Assembly (NCBI RefSeq): GCF_003171515.1
Contig: NC_089390.1
Coordinates: forward strand, 5,022,001-5,086,000
Reading direction: 5' to 3'
Length of the DNA stretch: 64,000 bases
Origin: Pyrenophora tritici-repentis
Taxonomy: Eukaryota > Ascomycota > Dothideomycetes > Pleosporales > Pleosporaceae
Positions 18,140-28,733 of the stretch are shown piece by piece. The translations under genes and the position numbers were made by a program. The notes under the pieces were generated by a model, which was not told the DNA's origin, did not search any database, and was given only the letters and a program-made list of their open reading frames with translations. How positions within the stretch are numbered: position 1 is the first letter of the stretch; each line of letters starts with the position of its first letter.

Positions 18140-19801
18140 ATGGCTCTCTCATGGGTTGCATACACATGCATAGGTATTCTGATCGCCTCAGTATACATCA
18201 GAAAGCGATTTGGAAAACTCTCTTCCCAGCTTGAATGCGATGCACTAGCCGAAAAGCCCGGTCGTGTGAGGCTCGATGATGGCTTGACAGCCTCTGCGCG
18301 GCAATTGAGGACAAAGCTCACTGCGGCCATCCCGCACATCGTCATAGGACCCGAGAAAACCGAGGAACATGAAAAGTCGATGAATGGGTACTGGGACCAA
18401 AAGGCTTGCGAAGTACCACCAGCGTGTGTCGTACGACCCCGCAATGTGTGGGAATTGGCGCAGGCGGTCAAGATTCTAAGGCGGGAGTTTGATCTCCGCA
18501 GCGAGAGAGCCAAAACATCCAGAGAAGACGTCGAACCGGTATTTGCGATCAGAGGAGGAGGGCACTCTCCCATTCCCGGTGCGTCGAGCATCAGAGGCGG
18601 CGTGCTCATCGACCTATCGCTCTTCAATGAAGTTACCCCAGCGGAGGGCGGGAAAAGTGTGATTATCGGCGCAGGAAATAGATGGATCGATGTGTACCAA
18701 GCCCTCGAAAAAGAAGGCCTTGCAGTAGTCGGGGGACGTAATGCTGCTGTTGGTGTATCTGGCCTGACGCTTGGGGGAGGATTATCTTTCTTCTCTCCGC
18801 GCTATGGGTTCGTGTGCAACAACATCCTCGAATACGAAGTCGTACTTGCAGACGGATCTATAGTAACGGCATCCGAACATGAGAACCCGAATCTCTGGAA
18901 AGCGCTAAAAGGTGGAGGAAACAATTTTGGCATCGTAACACGCTTCACTGCCCGCGCTTTTCCGTCAAAGAATGTCATGAGCGGCTTTCTTTACTTACGA
19001 TCATCGCAAGCCCCCAGAGTCTTGTCATTATTACATTCTTTCGTCTCACGCACCATGTCCGGCGAAGTCAACGAACGATACGACCCCAATGCCGCCGGTC
19101 CACTCGTATGCTTTACCTACCTCCATTCTCTACGCCTCCAAGCCATCGCCGTAAACCTCGTCCACACATCCCCCACAGCCAAGCTCCCAGGATGGCCAGA
19201 AAGCTGGCAGAGTTCCGATTTTACACGACTACGGCGCATCTGGCACACATGCAAAGTCCGCAGTCTAAGCGATGCGACAGACGAGCTGAGTGTCCTGAAC
19301 CCACCGGGCAGAAGGCAAGAATTCGCCACTACGACTATCAAGAATGACCAGAAGACGCTGGAGGCCGTGCATGCGGCGTATCGAGATGCGATAGTGAAGA
19401 TTAAGAAGTTTCGCATCAAGGGCATGAGCTGGACCCTTGTTCTACAGCCTCTGCTCCCATCATGGACACACAAAGGCGACTCGAATCCACTCGGCCTCGA
19501 CGAAAGCAACGAAGAACCGATGGTGATTGTTAGTTTCACCGTCAACTGGGCGTTGAGCAAGGACGACGACATCGTCCAAACCATCACTCGCCAAGCTATC
19601 GAGCAAATCGACACCTTCTCCCTACAAACCGGCACGCACCATTGTTACCGGTACCTAAACTATTGCTCAGCATGGCAGAAGCCCTTTGAAGGCTACGGAG
19701 CCGAGAATCTAGAGTTCCTGCGGCGAGTGAGCAGGGAGGTCGACCCCGAAGGCATGTTCCAGCGCGGCTGCAACGGTGGATTTAAACTTGGAATGCAGTA
19801 A
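18140..19801 (+). CDS. FAD-dependent oxidoreductase (PCMH/BBE-like), membrane-anchored
   Basis: A single exon of 553 residues. An N-terminal hydrophobic helix (about 5-20) is followed by basic residues, which suggests a membrane anchor facing the cytosol or the ER. A FAD_binding_4 domain follows. IRGGGHSPIPG carries His142, the usual 8-alpha-histidyl FAD attachment site, and GVSGLTLGGGLSFFSPRYG is the second FAD loop. The Cys used for bicovalent FAD in berberine-bridge enzymes is absent at the equivalent place (NAAVGVSG). The C-terminal YLNYCSAWQKPFEGYG and the final NLEFLRRVSREVDPEGMFQ resemble the BBE tail. Members oxidise alcohols, sugars or secondary metabolites; the substrate cannot be told here. 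The gene is complete and undisturbed although it borders the mobile-element island. Confidence 0.9.
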   Translation: MALSWVAYTCIGILIASVYIRKRFGKLSSQLECDALAEKPGRVRLDDGLTASARQLRTKLTAAIPHIVIGPEKTEEHEKSMNGYWDQKACEVPPACVVRPRNVWELAQAVKILRREFDLRSERAKTSREDVEPVFAIRGGGHSPIPGASSIRGGVLIDLSLFNEVTPAEGGKSVIIGAGNRWIDVYQALEKEGLAVVGGRNAAVGVSGLTLGGGLSFFSPRYGFVCNNILEYEVVLADGSIVTASEHENPNLWKALKGGGNNFGIVTRFTARAFPSKNVMSGFLYLRSSQAPRVLSLLHSFVSRTMSGEVNERYDPNAAGPLVCFTYLHSLRLQAIAVNLVHTSPTAKLPGWPESWQSSDFTRLRRIWHTCKVRSLSDATDELSVLNPPGRRQEFATTTIKNDQKTLEAVHAAYRDAIVKIKKFRIKGMSWTLVLQPLLPSWTHKGDSNPLGLDESNEEPMVIVSFTVNWALSKDDDIVQTITRQAIEQIDTFSLQTGTHHCYRYLNYCSAWQKPFEGYGAENLEFLRRVSREVDPEGMFQRGCNGGFKLGMQ

Positions 19802-20133
19802 AACTTTCACATACGACCACAGGACATCGAAAATAGCATCTCCCTCGCGATCCGTCAATTCTCGTTGTAACGCTTCGAGGTCAATTAACTGGTTTGGTGA
19901 CCGTTTTCGGTCATCGCGATCCTGTTGTCAGTTTACGGCACAGCGCCCACCACAGCCCACTTCAGACTATTAACGGACATTGAGCACTGGAAAATGCATG
20001 CGCTTTGGATCTTAGTGTATGCTGTTCTAATGATGGCGCCCGTCAACTTTCTAACAATGACCCGCCTCCTTATTCCTTATTCCACAACATTCTCCCTCTC
20101 CTATTATCGAGTCTCTCCCCTTCCAACATCGAA

Positions 20134-21546
20134 ATGCCTCCCAAGAAAAAGTCCAAGGTTGATCTGTCGCATCTGCGCTCTCTTGTCCATCAGGAGAACG
20201 CACCTGCTCCGCTTACAGCTGATCACATCAAAAATATGATGATCCCGTCGAGCTTCAAGGCACACCAGTATATAATGTCTCTGTGGGCAGAGTAAGTACC
20301 TATACCCGTAGACATGTTAAATACCTTCGTTAACAATATAGCTTCACTAGATCAGTTCTGCAAGAGCCTATTAGTTCTAGGATTAAATCAGCACTAACAG
20401 TGTTTCGCATCTAGCTATTCCTTCGCTAGCTTGCAGCAACGAGAACAGGGCAGCTAGAAGAAAACATCACAGATACGACGATCCGAAATATGTTATCATC
20501 GCTCAAACAAGCTATAAAACTATATACCAGCTACCAGTACAGCGTATTATAGAACAAGGATCTCGACAATTTCATTTAGAAAGACCTCGTGCAGAAAAAT
20601 AAGCTTGCAACTAGCGTTTACACGAAACTAATTGCTCCTTTGCTAGTAGCAGAAGACCTAATTCAGTTTATGTGGATGTGCGATGAATATTAGCACCCAC
20701 ATCTACGTGCACGCCTACAACTAGCGTTCTTAGTCGTGCTTATAACTCTATTAGGCAGCCGCCCTGGTGAGTTCATTAAGTTAGGAGCATAGAAGCACAA
20801 CAACGAAGGACTTCTCTACGGCGATATCGATCTAGTGCGATACTAGAACGGCACATATATAGGGTGCCTTCTCTATCTACGGTTGCGTAATCGCAAGGGC
20901 CATCGGAATAATAAGAAGCATTCGTAAGCATAAGTTGTTACAGAGGTTATTCTACTAGACGGCTAACTAGCGAAGTCCTATTATGCTTTTATACGAAGAA
21001 GCCACAATGCGATCTATGTATCTAGTCACTTATTTTATAGCCTTAACTCTAGCAGACGGTGTCTTTGACAGTTGCAAGACCTTCGAGGATATTAAAACGA
21101 AAGAGCTACTACTAGGAAGCTTATTGTACAAATATCGCTACAAGCTAGAAGCGAAACAAAGGCTAATATTGCGAAGCATTAGCCCTAATGGCACAGTCTC
21201 CGAGAACGACATTCTAATATACAATTACTTCAACAATATGATGAAGGGAATTAGGCAACGGGCTGGGTACGAAGAGAGGCTAAGCGCATACTGCTTTCGC
21301 AGGGCCTATGCGAAAGTAGTAGAAAGTAAGAACCAACTTATATAATGCGATGTCTTGATAACAGCTAACCATTTCATAGAAACAGCTACACCTGCCTAGA
21401 GGAGACTGCTGATAGGTTATACCAACGATGATACAGTTATGTACTATATATCTAGTCTCGTTGGAATTAACAGTCAATCCATAGTCTATCGGAGAGAGCA
21501 AAAATTAGAACTTATCGACGAAAACACCTCTATTGTCGGATCGTGA
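20134..21546 (+). pseudogene. Decayed DUF3435 tyrosine recombinase (Starship-captain family)
   Basis: The frame opens with a basic MPPKKKSKVDLSHL and has a GTAAGT donor after it (20292). Then come fragments in DUF3435 order. One is the helix with the catalytic Arg in LLGSRPGEF (about 20760), followed by EGLLYGDIDL and LYLRLRNRKG. Next is the segment 20983-21345 with LADGVF and the second catalytic Arg region SAYCFRRAY. The last is a C-terminal piece, from 21409, with the nucleophile-type Tyr in VMYYISSLVG. Several in-frame TAG codons stand where Trp is expected (20788 and 20845 regions), the TGG-to-TAG change that RIP makes. DUF3435 proteins are tyrosine recombinases that mobilise Starship giant elements and related Cryptons. 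This copy is inactive. Its last codons run into an LTR-like sequence at 21534. Confidence 0.8.
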
Positions 21547-21724
21547 GTATCGGTAGAGACGTCGGCTGCTTGACACTTCGGCCCGACTTCGGCCCACCTT
21601 GCGCAGAGCTTAGGTATACCTTCGTAGCAGCTATGTTCGTAAACAATCAATCAGAACCACCGAACAGAATGCATTCCTAGTTATCGTTATTTCCCTTTAC
21701 GCACTTAGTGCAAAGCCAACCAAC
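21534..21724. repeat. LTR-like direct repeat, copy A
   Basis: Begins TGTCGGATCGTGAGTATCGG and later contains CCGAACAGAATG and ATCGTTATTTCCCTTTA. The same blocks in the same order occur at 22935-23112. The TG start and the position next to the recombinase fragment suggest an old LTR insertion. Confidence 0.5.
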
Positions 21725-21968
21725 ATCTATGATGTTAAAACGAAACCTACTAGCACCTATACTACCTAGATCTTAACTTACGGATCGCCTAAGTAGGAAC
21801 GCGGATTTAACTAATAGCCCGGTCGTTACTCTTCTAGAACGTACTCCAAGCTAAGAGTATGCATTACGCCGCCAATCAAGAACGGTTGCATACCGTAAGC
21901 AGCGCGGAGACTTCTTTAATGGGAAGCTGTTAGCTCCTAAGTACGCAGTCACAGCATCTTACTAAACG

Positions 21969-22238
21969 GCTTCGGATTCTGAAAGTACAGGCTCGACTCC
22001 TCTACGCTATCCATCGCGTTATCTTAAGGCGCTATGGAAATTTGAGCCAGAACGGGAGAGAATCGCAAATTTGATGTACTCCTACTCCAGGAATAGCGTT
22101 GCGCCAGACAACAGCACAGCGATTAGCAGGAAAGAAATTCCACTTAGCGATATTCTCCAGCCTATGACAAAACTAGCTCACCCGGAAAAAGAGCGATACG
22201 TATATCAATCCGCTGGGCCGACAGAGGATAATTTGTAG
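21969..22238 (+). pseudogene. Unidentified coding remnant between LTR-like repeats
   Basis: An 89-codon open stretch without a start, ending TAG. It reads ASDSESTGSTPLRYPSRYL and on through a charged helical segment (WKFEPERERIANL) to ISRKEIPLSDILQPM. Upstream in the same area there are many TAG/TAA codons. It looks like the C-terminal end of an element-encoded protein inside a decayed LTR element. The family is not recognised. Confidence 0.4.
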
Positions 22239-22934
22239 CGGTGTGAGGAGAGGAGGAGGACTGCGTTGCATTGTGTAGCTATGGAGGAACTGCAGCTATA
22301 TAGGTGTGTGTGATGAGAAAGTGTGGTAGCAATAGCCGTACCCAACTCTCACCTAAGTTGGTCTTGGCAAGGTCCAAACCGTTACAATATCTACCGTAGC
22401 TATCACGAATGTTAACTAGTGGTAAAAGAACAGGCTAATAAGTTGTCGGTACGTAAGAAATGTATCGGCTTACGCCCGCAAGTTTTTGCTATAGATGGCT
22501 ATGATGATGTGTATGTCACTGGCGCCTTGGCATGGGGGATATGGGCGGGATCTTCGGGTTTTGTGATTGGGGTAACGTACCTCACGGCTTCGCCGCCACT
22601 ACCAGTTAGCCACCACTTTTTGCTAAGCCCCACTAAAACCACAAGCTACTCACGCACAGATTGCACGTTGACAAGACCTTGGGCAATTTTTAAGATATCG
22701 AATATCAAGACGAATTTAGAGACGAAAGAAACACCAGCCATTATACCCGCTGAAATGCGCTGCTGCATAGCAATCACGTGGGGTTAGCGTCTATCTCATG
22801 AATCCACCAACCGGCGCAAGCCGCTTAACTAGCGCCAACGTGTACTAAGCATGCTGCAACTTCGTGTTGGTTTGCACATAAGCTGGTGATCACAACAAAG
22901 CCCTATGATCGTATGTGGAAGAAATGATGGTCTC
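22239..22934. other. Degenerate repeat DNA
   Basis: AT-rich, TA-rich sequence with no gene I can support. A 122-residue open frame at 22419-22787 has no recognisable content and ends in a repeat (22755-22866) that recurs at 30562. Confidence 0.5.
22755..22866. repeat. Direct repeat flanking the pepsin-like pseudogene, copy 1
   Basis: Starts ATGCGCTGCTGCA and includes GGGTTAGCGTC, AATCCACCAA and GCTGCAACTTCGTG. About 75-80% of bases match 30562-30677 in the same orientation. Confidence 0.7.
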
Positions 22935-23112
22935 TGTCGGATTACAGATGTTAATCACGGGCCGCGTCGGTCCTACTTTGGTCTGACTCGTACTAACCCC
23001 GCGTATATCTTCATAGCAACCTAGAGATAGAACAATCACAACAATCACCAAACAGAATGTATTCGTAAATATCGTTATTTCCTTTCAGCACTAGTGCTAT
23101 AGACCTACCAAC
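22935..23112. repeat. LTR-like direct repeat, copy B
   Basis: Begins TGTCGGATTACAG and carries the same ordered blocks as 21534-21724 (CCAAACAGAATG, ATCGTTATTTCC, a closing CTACCAAC). Divergence is high, in line with old RIP-mutated copies. Confidence 0.5.
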
Positions 23113-23283
23113 AGTCTCGAAAATTATAACTAAAGTTTCAGGTGGATGACAGCCTGTTCTTCCTAACGCTCTCCGTCCCCACGCCTTTTAAGTACTTATT
23201 CCGTCTACGACCATGCCTTATACTCTTACAGAACCTGGTTGCAGGGCTATGTCTAACGCTATTATACATTACGTAAGTGATAT

Positions 23284-24975
23284 CTATACTCTACTACCAT
23301 TAATGGCTCTACCGTCTAGTTCTGTTACATCATACCGTTCCACAGGAAGTTCCAGAGGTCCTGCTGGCGCCATACTATACGTAGGCAATTTTACATCCAC
23401 AGTCTCCATATCTTGTTCCCCTGCGATCCTTGTTGCAGAGTCGCCTGATCTTCGTCTCCGATGCAACAAGAAGCCAATGATGGCGAGTATAGCAATACCT
23501 CCCACCGCACCCGCAGCTATCCCGCCAATTGCGCCACCCGATAGCTTTGACTCTTGAGTTTGTGGAGGAGATGTACTAGAAGACGTAGGCAAGGGTACAG
23601 TCTTTGACGAGCCGTCCGGAGAGTCCGCGCAAAACTCGCTGACAAAGTTGTTTTGTTTATCCACCGCGACGATTTCGGAAGTCTTTGATCCGGTGTTGGC
23701 TTGCCAGACGGAGAACCTCCCAGCTTCTTGGTTGACCATTACGTAGGCAGAGCTCATGAACAGTCGGCCAAGGACTGGTAGATCGTTGTCATTCTCGGAC
23801 TGGAGCGAATTGATCACGACCGATGTGTTCGTCTGAACTGCGCCATCGGCGGCGATATATGTGTCGGGGACGACTAGTTCGGTGTTGGGAACATTTATAG
23901 AAATGCTGTTTTAAAGCTTGATTGTCAGACCGCCGTAATAACTACATCATGATGATTAGCTGTATGTTTGGCGAACAGAATTGGCACGGCACTTACACAT
24001 TATTCGGGTCGAAAAGCATTGTGAAGTAATTAATACCGAGACTTCTTGCTTCGCTCCTCCCATCTGGAGGAGTTCCGCCTGCGAGTGACCGGAAGTTGTC
24101 GTAGTATCTCAATGGAAGGGACATCAGCCCTGCAAAACTAGGACTAATACACGCTTGTATGACCGCTGACTGCGATCCCATGAAGATGCTCATATCGGTA
24201 CCATTCGGCCAGTTGAGAAGGATATCGCTTATCGTTACCACCATGCCTGTCCCACACTTTCCGCCCTGGAACAGCGGCGCTGTGAAATTGATGTTTTGAT
24301 CCGCGATCAACGATTTGTCCAGGCCACCAAGAACAAGTGAACCTGTGGTCTGCTTTTCAGCGGGACCACCGACTAGCCCCCAGAATATGGAGTATGCTCT
24401 TGTGCCGATATCGCCGGCGGATAAGAGTGCTTGCAGAAAAGATGAGTTGCTGCCTAAGCCGAGTTGAGATTGGCTGGTGAAGGCTTGATTGAGGTCCTGT
24501 CTCGGCACGCCGAACTTAAATGATGATAGCGAGGTGTTGGTGCCAAAGCTCAGAGTATCTTCTGTCCAGTCCGCTTCGAAACCTGCACTATTCTTTCGGT
24601 TACCGATCGATCTGTCCGTGGAGGATTTTGTGTATGCGCCGCCGCGGAATGTTACGCATGCTCCAGATGAGTAGGTATCTGTACAGTACCCGTTTGTTCC
24701 GTAAATGTAGGTCTCGTTGTTGTCACTATAAGGGGTGTTAGTCAGCTATGCCAGATCCTCTAGCTCGCCGAGATTTTAGTATTTTCCATCACCACAAACG
24801 AGAAGATAGAAAGACCGGTTGTAAGAGACTTGCAATCTGTATTTAAAGACGTACCCACTAGCGAAGAATGATATGTTCTGCTTATTGGAGCCAACAGTCA
24901 TGGAAACCCCTCTTACAAAGGCTCCATTAGGCAAAGATACATTCTGAATAGGGGCGACAACAGGCAGAGGCTGGC
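23284..24975 (-). pseudogene. Pepsin-fold (peptidase A1-like) membrane protein, interrupted
   Basis: Exons 24975-24855, 24725-23997 and 23941-23284 join in phase through GTACGT...ATAG and GTAAGT...GTAG introns. They cover the pepsin fold, a Ser/Thr stalk, a membrane helix (GGIAAGAVGGIAILAIIGFLL) and a cytosolic tail with RRRR. Where catalytic pepsins have DTG or DSG, this protein has FFASG in the first lobe and LFDPNN in the second, so it was probably not a protease. Such proteins may act as surface receptors; this is inference. Two defects are seen. A Copia element at 24976-30317 cuts off the N terminus, whose remnant lies at about 30323-30520. A TAA codon at 23913-23911 breaks the last exon in a conserved strand (GLTIKL, stop, NSISINV). 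Confidence 0.8.
24971..24975. repeat. Target-site duplication CTGGC (left)
   Basis: CTGGC directly before the left LTR; the same five bases follow the right LTR at 30318-30322. Confidence 0.92.
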
Positions 24976-25201
24976 TGTCAGATTGTGATGGGTTATCAAA
25001 GACGGGGATAATAGTATAATAATATGATTGGGATCGATTGTATTGTTCTGGTCTGATGTCGTGTGTTCTGTTGTCCAACGCTGTTCGATCAGTTGGGTCG
25101 CGGTGGATTGTGCGCGCTGACTAATTTAACTGATCCACAGAATCCACAGCTCCGAACACCCGGATTTTGTCCACCACCCAAAATATGCCCATATTCTGAC
25201 A
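24976..25201 (-). repeat. Copia 3' LTR (left copy)
   Basis: 226 bases starting TGTCAGATTGTGATGGG and ending ATATTCTGACA. By reading it matches 30092-30317 base for base. Confidence 0.95.
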
Positions 25202-25212
25202 CACCCCCTCAG
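25202..25212 (-). other. Copia polypurine tract
   Basis: On the element strand the bases directly before the 3' LTR read CTGAGGGGGTG, a purine run at the place where plus-strand priming is expected. Confidence 0.6.
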
Positions 25213-25232
25213 CTCAAGAGCCTTGAGCTGGA

Positions 25233-28200
25233 TTAACCACAGCTAAGCTGCTCTAATTGAGCTTGGATCTCTACAACAGGTGACTGATTGTGTGGCTCTC
25301 GATCCCTAACTTCGACCAGCCCTAGTTGGATCAGAAAGCCCGTCCACTGGTTTACTGGGAGTACTTTGGTGAGGCCATCAGCTATCATCTCAGAGGATTT
25401 TGTGTATACTACTTTGATCCTCTGGTTCGTCACTTCCTGTCGGAGCCAATGGTTGTGGATATCTACGTGTCGGAGCTTCGTGGTGAGTCTTGATACTGCT
25501 TGAGTTACAAGACGGATCGTCTGTTGATTGTCGCATTGGATAGTGATCGTAGGACTCGGTAGCTTAACCTTAAGTTCACTGATCAATCGTGAGGTAAAGA
25601 TCGCTTCTTTGGCTACTTGTGAGAGTGCTAAGAGCTCTGCTTCAGTTGTTGAAGTAGTGACGGTATCTTGCTTGCTAGATCGCCAGGCGATCAGCCCGCC
25701 GAAGAGTTTAATCGCGTAGCCCTGAGAGCTTTTGCGATCCAGAGTGTTGTCTGCAAATGATGCGTCACTGGCTACCTGCATAGCGGTGCCGCCACCCAAT
25801 CGTAATGTCAGCCACTTAGTGTCGGATAGGTAGAGTAACACTCGATCCGCAGCCTGTTGGTGTTCCTGACTTGGGTTGGCGAGAAATCTGGCTAGTCTAG
25901 ACGTCGCAAAAGCAATATCCGGGCGTGTATTGACAGCGGCGTAGAGGAGAGAGCCAATCTTCCGCTGGTATCGATTGATCTCAGACGGGGTAGCTAGTCC
26001 TTCTCTGGGCATGAGCTCGCTGGTCGCCATAGGAGTATCGTGGCGGATTGTCTGATCGTCCACTAGTCTATTGATCTTTTCATAGTAGGCAACCTGGGAG
26101 AGGTGGATCAGTTGTTTGGATCGATCCCTGATCACCTCGATCCCAAGGAACCACTGTAGATCGTCTCCACCAGTGATGGAGTATCGCTGCTTGAGCTGAT
26201 CCATTGCTTCTTGAGCCTTCTTGGATTGATCCTTGCCATAGGCTAGGATGATATCGTCTACGTAGTAGAAGATGATGATTCCGTCTTTGATCATACAGCA
26301 GGGCTCGTGGGGTACAATCTGGAACCCAAGTTGAGTGAGCGTCGCTGTGAGATCCTTCTGCCAAAGGAGTGGGGATATTCTTAGCCCATAAAGAGCTTTC
26401 TTGATCCGTAGGATAGTGCCGGGCTTCTGATAACCCTTTGGCATCCGCATGTAGACCTCTCGATCTAACGATGCGTGGACGAAGGCGTTGGTAACGTCGT
26501 ACTGTTTTAGTTCAAGATTGTGTTTGGCAGCGATTGCCATAAGTAGTCGAAATGATCGGCTAGCTAGAGTAGCGGCGTAGGTGTCTTGGGAGGTGATATT
26601 GCGCTGCTGATCACCCCGCACAACTAATCGAGCTTTGCACTTAATGAATTGATTGGCTTTGTTAAATTTGTAGACATACACCCACATGCAGTCTAGAATC
26701 TGGTGTCCTTTAGATTTAGCTGCTTGGTAGGGTACTTCTTCCCACGAATTGGTGACTTTGTGGCTGTCGAGATGTGCACGTTGTGCTTCTTTAAATAGCT
26801 CTCCTAAAGGGTGCTGATCAAGATCAGTCCTGGCTGTCGGTGGATCAGGAAGTTGTGATTGATGGATCTTGACTCCTTTGGCGAGTAGCCGGTGAAGTTG
26901 TGCCTTGTCGATTGGGCTTCCATTGTGAGTGCCTATAGTCCCTGCCTTTAATCCAGCCATGAACGCTGCGGCCCATGGAACTGTTTTGGATGATTGGATC
27001 TCAGGAGTGGATCGAACATTTCCACTCATAAACTGGGCGAGCAGGACTGCTGGTGGAGGTGTTGATGGAGGAGTTGGGTAGTGATCTTGGATCTTTCGAC
27101 CATTGTAGTACCCTGGCGGATCTTCTTCCTCCTCTGTGGTATTGATGCTTTCGTCGTCTTCATGAAACGACTCCGTCCCGGTGTCTGGGATCGGTGGTGG
27201 GAGCTCGATAGTCCTAACGTATGCTGCGATCTCTGAAAGAGTGCTGTGCATAAGGCTATCCATTAGGTCTTCAATTGTCCCATCAAATATTGTATTTTCG
27301 TCGAAGGTCACGTCTCTTGTGCTGATGACTTTGGCGAGTGATGGGATCCAAATCCGATAGATATTGGATGATTGATATCCAACTAGGTAGCCGATCCAGG
27401 CTTTTGGATCAAGCCGCTGTAGTCTTGATTTGCCTCTGTGGGTATCATCAGTCATCGCAAAAGCTTTGCACCCATAGGCTTTGAGGTATGCTAGGTAGGG
27501 CTTCTTGATCGACGTGACTATCCCATTTGCTAGTGATACGCGCGTGAAGAATACTTCGTAGGGTGTTTTCCACTGGTTACTGTAGTTTGGCGTTCGATTG
27601 TAGAGGTGTACAGCAGCCCGAGTGATCTCTGGCCAGAGTTCCCATGGTAGATTGGCGTCAAGTCTCATTGTGCGTGCCTTCTCCTTATTCACACCCCCTG
27701 AGCGTTCAGCTCCACCGTTTTGAGCTTGAGTATCTGGTGCTGAAGGCTCGACAGCAATGCCTTGGCCTCTGATCCATCGCTCGACGTCTGGTTTGACTGT
27801 GGTGATCTCGTTGTCGGTTTCGATCACTTTTGGGGTGATGTTGTATTGGTTTTGGAGGAAAGTGAGGAAATTGGATAGTACTCGGATGATCGATTTCGCC
27901 GTTCGGTTATCTGTGAGATAGAAATCCCACTGAAATCGCGAGTACCTATCGGTAATTAGCAATTGGCTTTTCTCTTTGTTGTAGGATTGATTCTCATAGG
28001 AGTGGAAATCAATGGCGAGCCTCTCTGCGGGTCCCTGATCATTGATCCGTGGAGCGCGGCTGATCTGTCGTCGGATTTTCGCTCGGCCACACGCATCGCA
28101 CTGCACTGTCGTTACCCCTTTAACTCGCACCCCCTCAGCTTGCTGGACTAGGTGCTCGATCGCTGCTGGCCCTGGGTGTCCCAGTCTTTTGTGCCAGAGG

Positions 28201-28697
28201 AGAGCAGGCGCCTGTTGGGGTCGCCGGCGCGTTCGGGACGTTTGTGAGTGGGCGTGTAGGGCTACTCTGTCCTCTGATCCATTTGGCCGATACTCCAGTA
28301 CCCATTGACCATATAGCTCTGCCAGCTCGCAGACGGTTGATCCATCTGATCGCTTGACCGCTGTGGGATCCGATTGGGTATCCCACCAGAGTCCTTGCTT
28401 TCTCAGTACTCTAAATGAGACGATATTGCAGAGGATGTCTGGGCAGATTGCTACGTCGTGGAGCACGAGTTTCTCTACTCTCTGTTTATGTTCAAGCTGT
28501 ATGACTATTGATCCATATCCCTTGATCCAAATCTGGCTATTGCCTGCCCATATGAAATCTCCATGGATCGGTGGCCGATAGTTGTGGATCCGATCGGGGT
28601 TGTTCGTGATATGGCACGTCGATCCTGAGTCAAAGATGAAGGAGTTGCTTAGTGGGTAATCGTGCCGATTCGATAGGGAGGATACAGCGGCGAACAT
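25233..28697 (-). CDS. pol: Copia pol polyprotein
   Basis: A 1154-residue frame. The order is aspartic protease with FDSGST; a GAG-pre-integrase zinc region (WHKRLGHPG ... CDACGRAK); and a DDE integrase core with Asp in LAIDFHS, Asp in ETDNE and Glu in GGAERS. Then come reverse transcriptase with YYVDDI and RNase H with DASFAD and TSTTEAELLAL. It makes the enzymes for cDNA synthesis and insertion inside virus-like particles. The ATG at 28697 is only 33 bases after the gag stop and lies in the same frame. Pol is therefore probably made as a Gag-Pol fusion by reading through that stop, not from its own start. No internal break is seen, so the element may be active. Confidence 0.93.
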   Translation of the reverse strand: MFAAVSSLSNRHDYPLSNSFIFDSGSTCHITNNPDRIHNYRPPIHGDFIWAGNSQIWIKGYGSIVIQLEHKQRVEKLVLHDVAICPDILCNIVSFRVLRKQGLWWDTQSDPTAVKRSDGSTVCELAELYGQWVLEYRPNGSEDRVALHAHSQTSRTRRRPQQAPALLWHKRLGHPGPAAIEHLVQQAEGVRVKGVTTVQCDACGRAKIRRQISRAPRINDQGPAERLAIDFHSYENQSYNKEKSQLLITDRYSRFQWDFYLTDNRTAKSIIRVLSNFLTFLQNQYNITPKVIETDNEITTVKPDVERWIRGQGIAVEPSAPDTQAQNGGAERSGGVNKEKARTMRLDANLPWELWPEITRAAVHLYNRTPNYSNQWKTPYEVFFTRVSLANGIVTSIKKPYLAYLKAYGCKAFAMTDDTHRGKSRLQRLDPKAWIGYLVGYQSSNIYRIWIPSLAKVISTRDVTFDENTIFDGTIEDLMDSLMHSTLSEIAAYVRTIELPPPIPDTGTESFHEDDESINTTEEEEDPPGYYNGRKIQDHYPTPPSTPPPAVLLAQFMSGNVRSTPEIQSSKTVPWAAAFMAGLKAGTIGTHNGSPIDKAQLHRLLAKGVKIHQSQLPDPPTARTDLDQHPLGELFKEAQRAHLDSHKVTNSWEEVPYQAAKSKGHQILDCMWVYVYKFNKANQFIKCKARLVVRGDQQRNITSQDTYAATLASRSFRLLMAIAAKHNLELKQYDVTNAFVHASLDREVYMRMPKGYQKPGTILRIKKALYGLRISPLLWQKDLTATLTQLGFQIVPHEPCCMIKDGIIIFYYVDDIILAYGKDQSKKAQEAMDQLKQRYSITGGDDLQWFLGIEVIRDRSKQLIHLSQVAYYEKINRLVDDQTIRHDTPMATSELMPREGLATPSEINRYQRKIGSLLYAAVNTRPDIAFATSRLARFLANPSQEHQQAADRVLLYLSDTKWLTLRLGGGTAMQVASDASFADNTLDRKSSQGYAIKLFGGLIAWRSSKQDTVTTSTTEAELLALSQVAKEAIFTSRLISELKVKLPSPTITIQCDNQQTIRLVTQAVSRLTTKLRHVDIHNHWLRQEVTNQRIKVVYTKSSEMIADGLTKVLPVNQWTGFLIQLGLVEVRDREPHNQSPVVEIQAQLEQLSCG

Positions 28698-28727
28698 GGC
28701 GTCGATCTTCGATATCTGTCGTCCATT

Positions 28728-28733
28728 TAGTCA
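28728..28733 (-). promoter_or_regulatory. Candidate gag-pol readthrough site UGA CUA
   Basis: On the element strand the gag frame ends GAT GAT TGA CTA AAT GGA and continues open in the same frame into pol. UGA followed by CUA is a known leaky stop context. It is the only stop between gag and pol. Confidence 0.6.
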
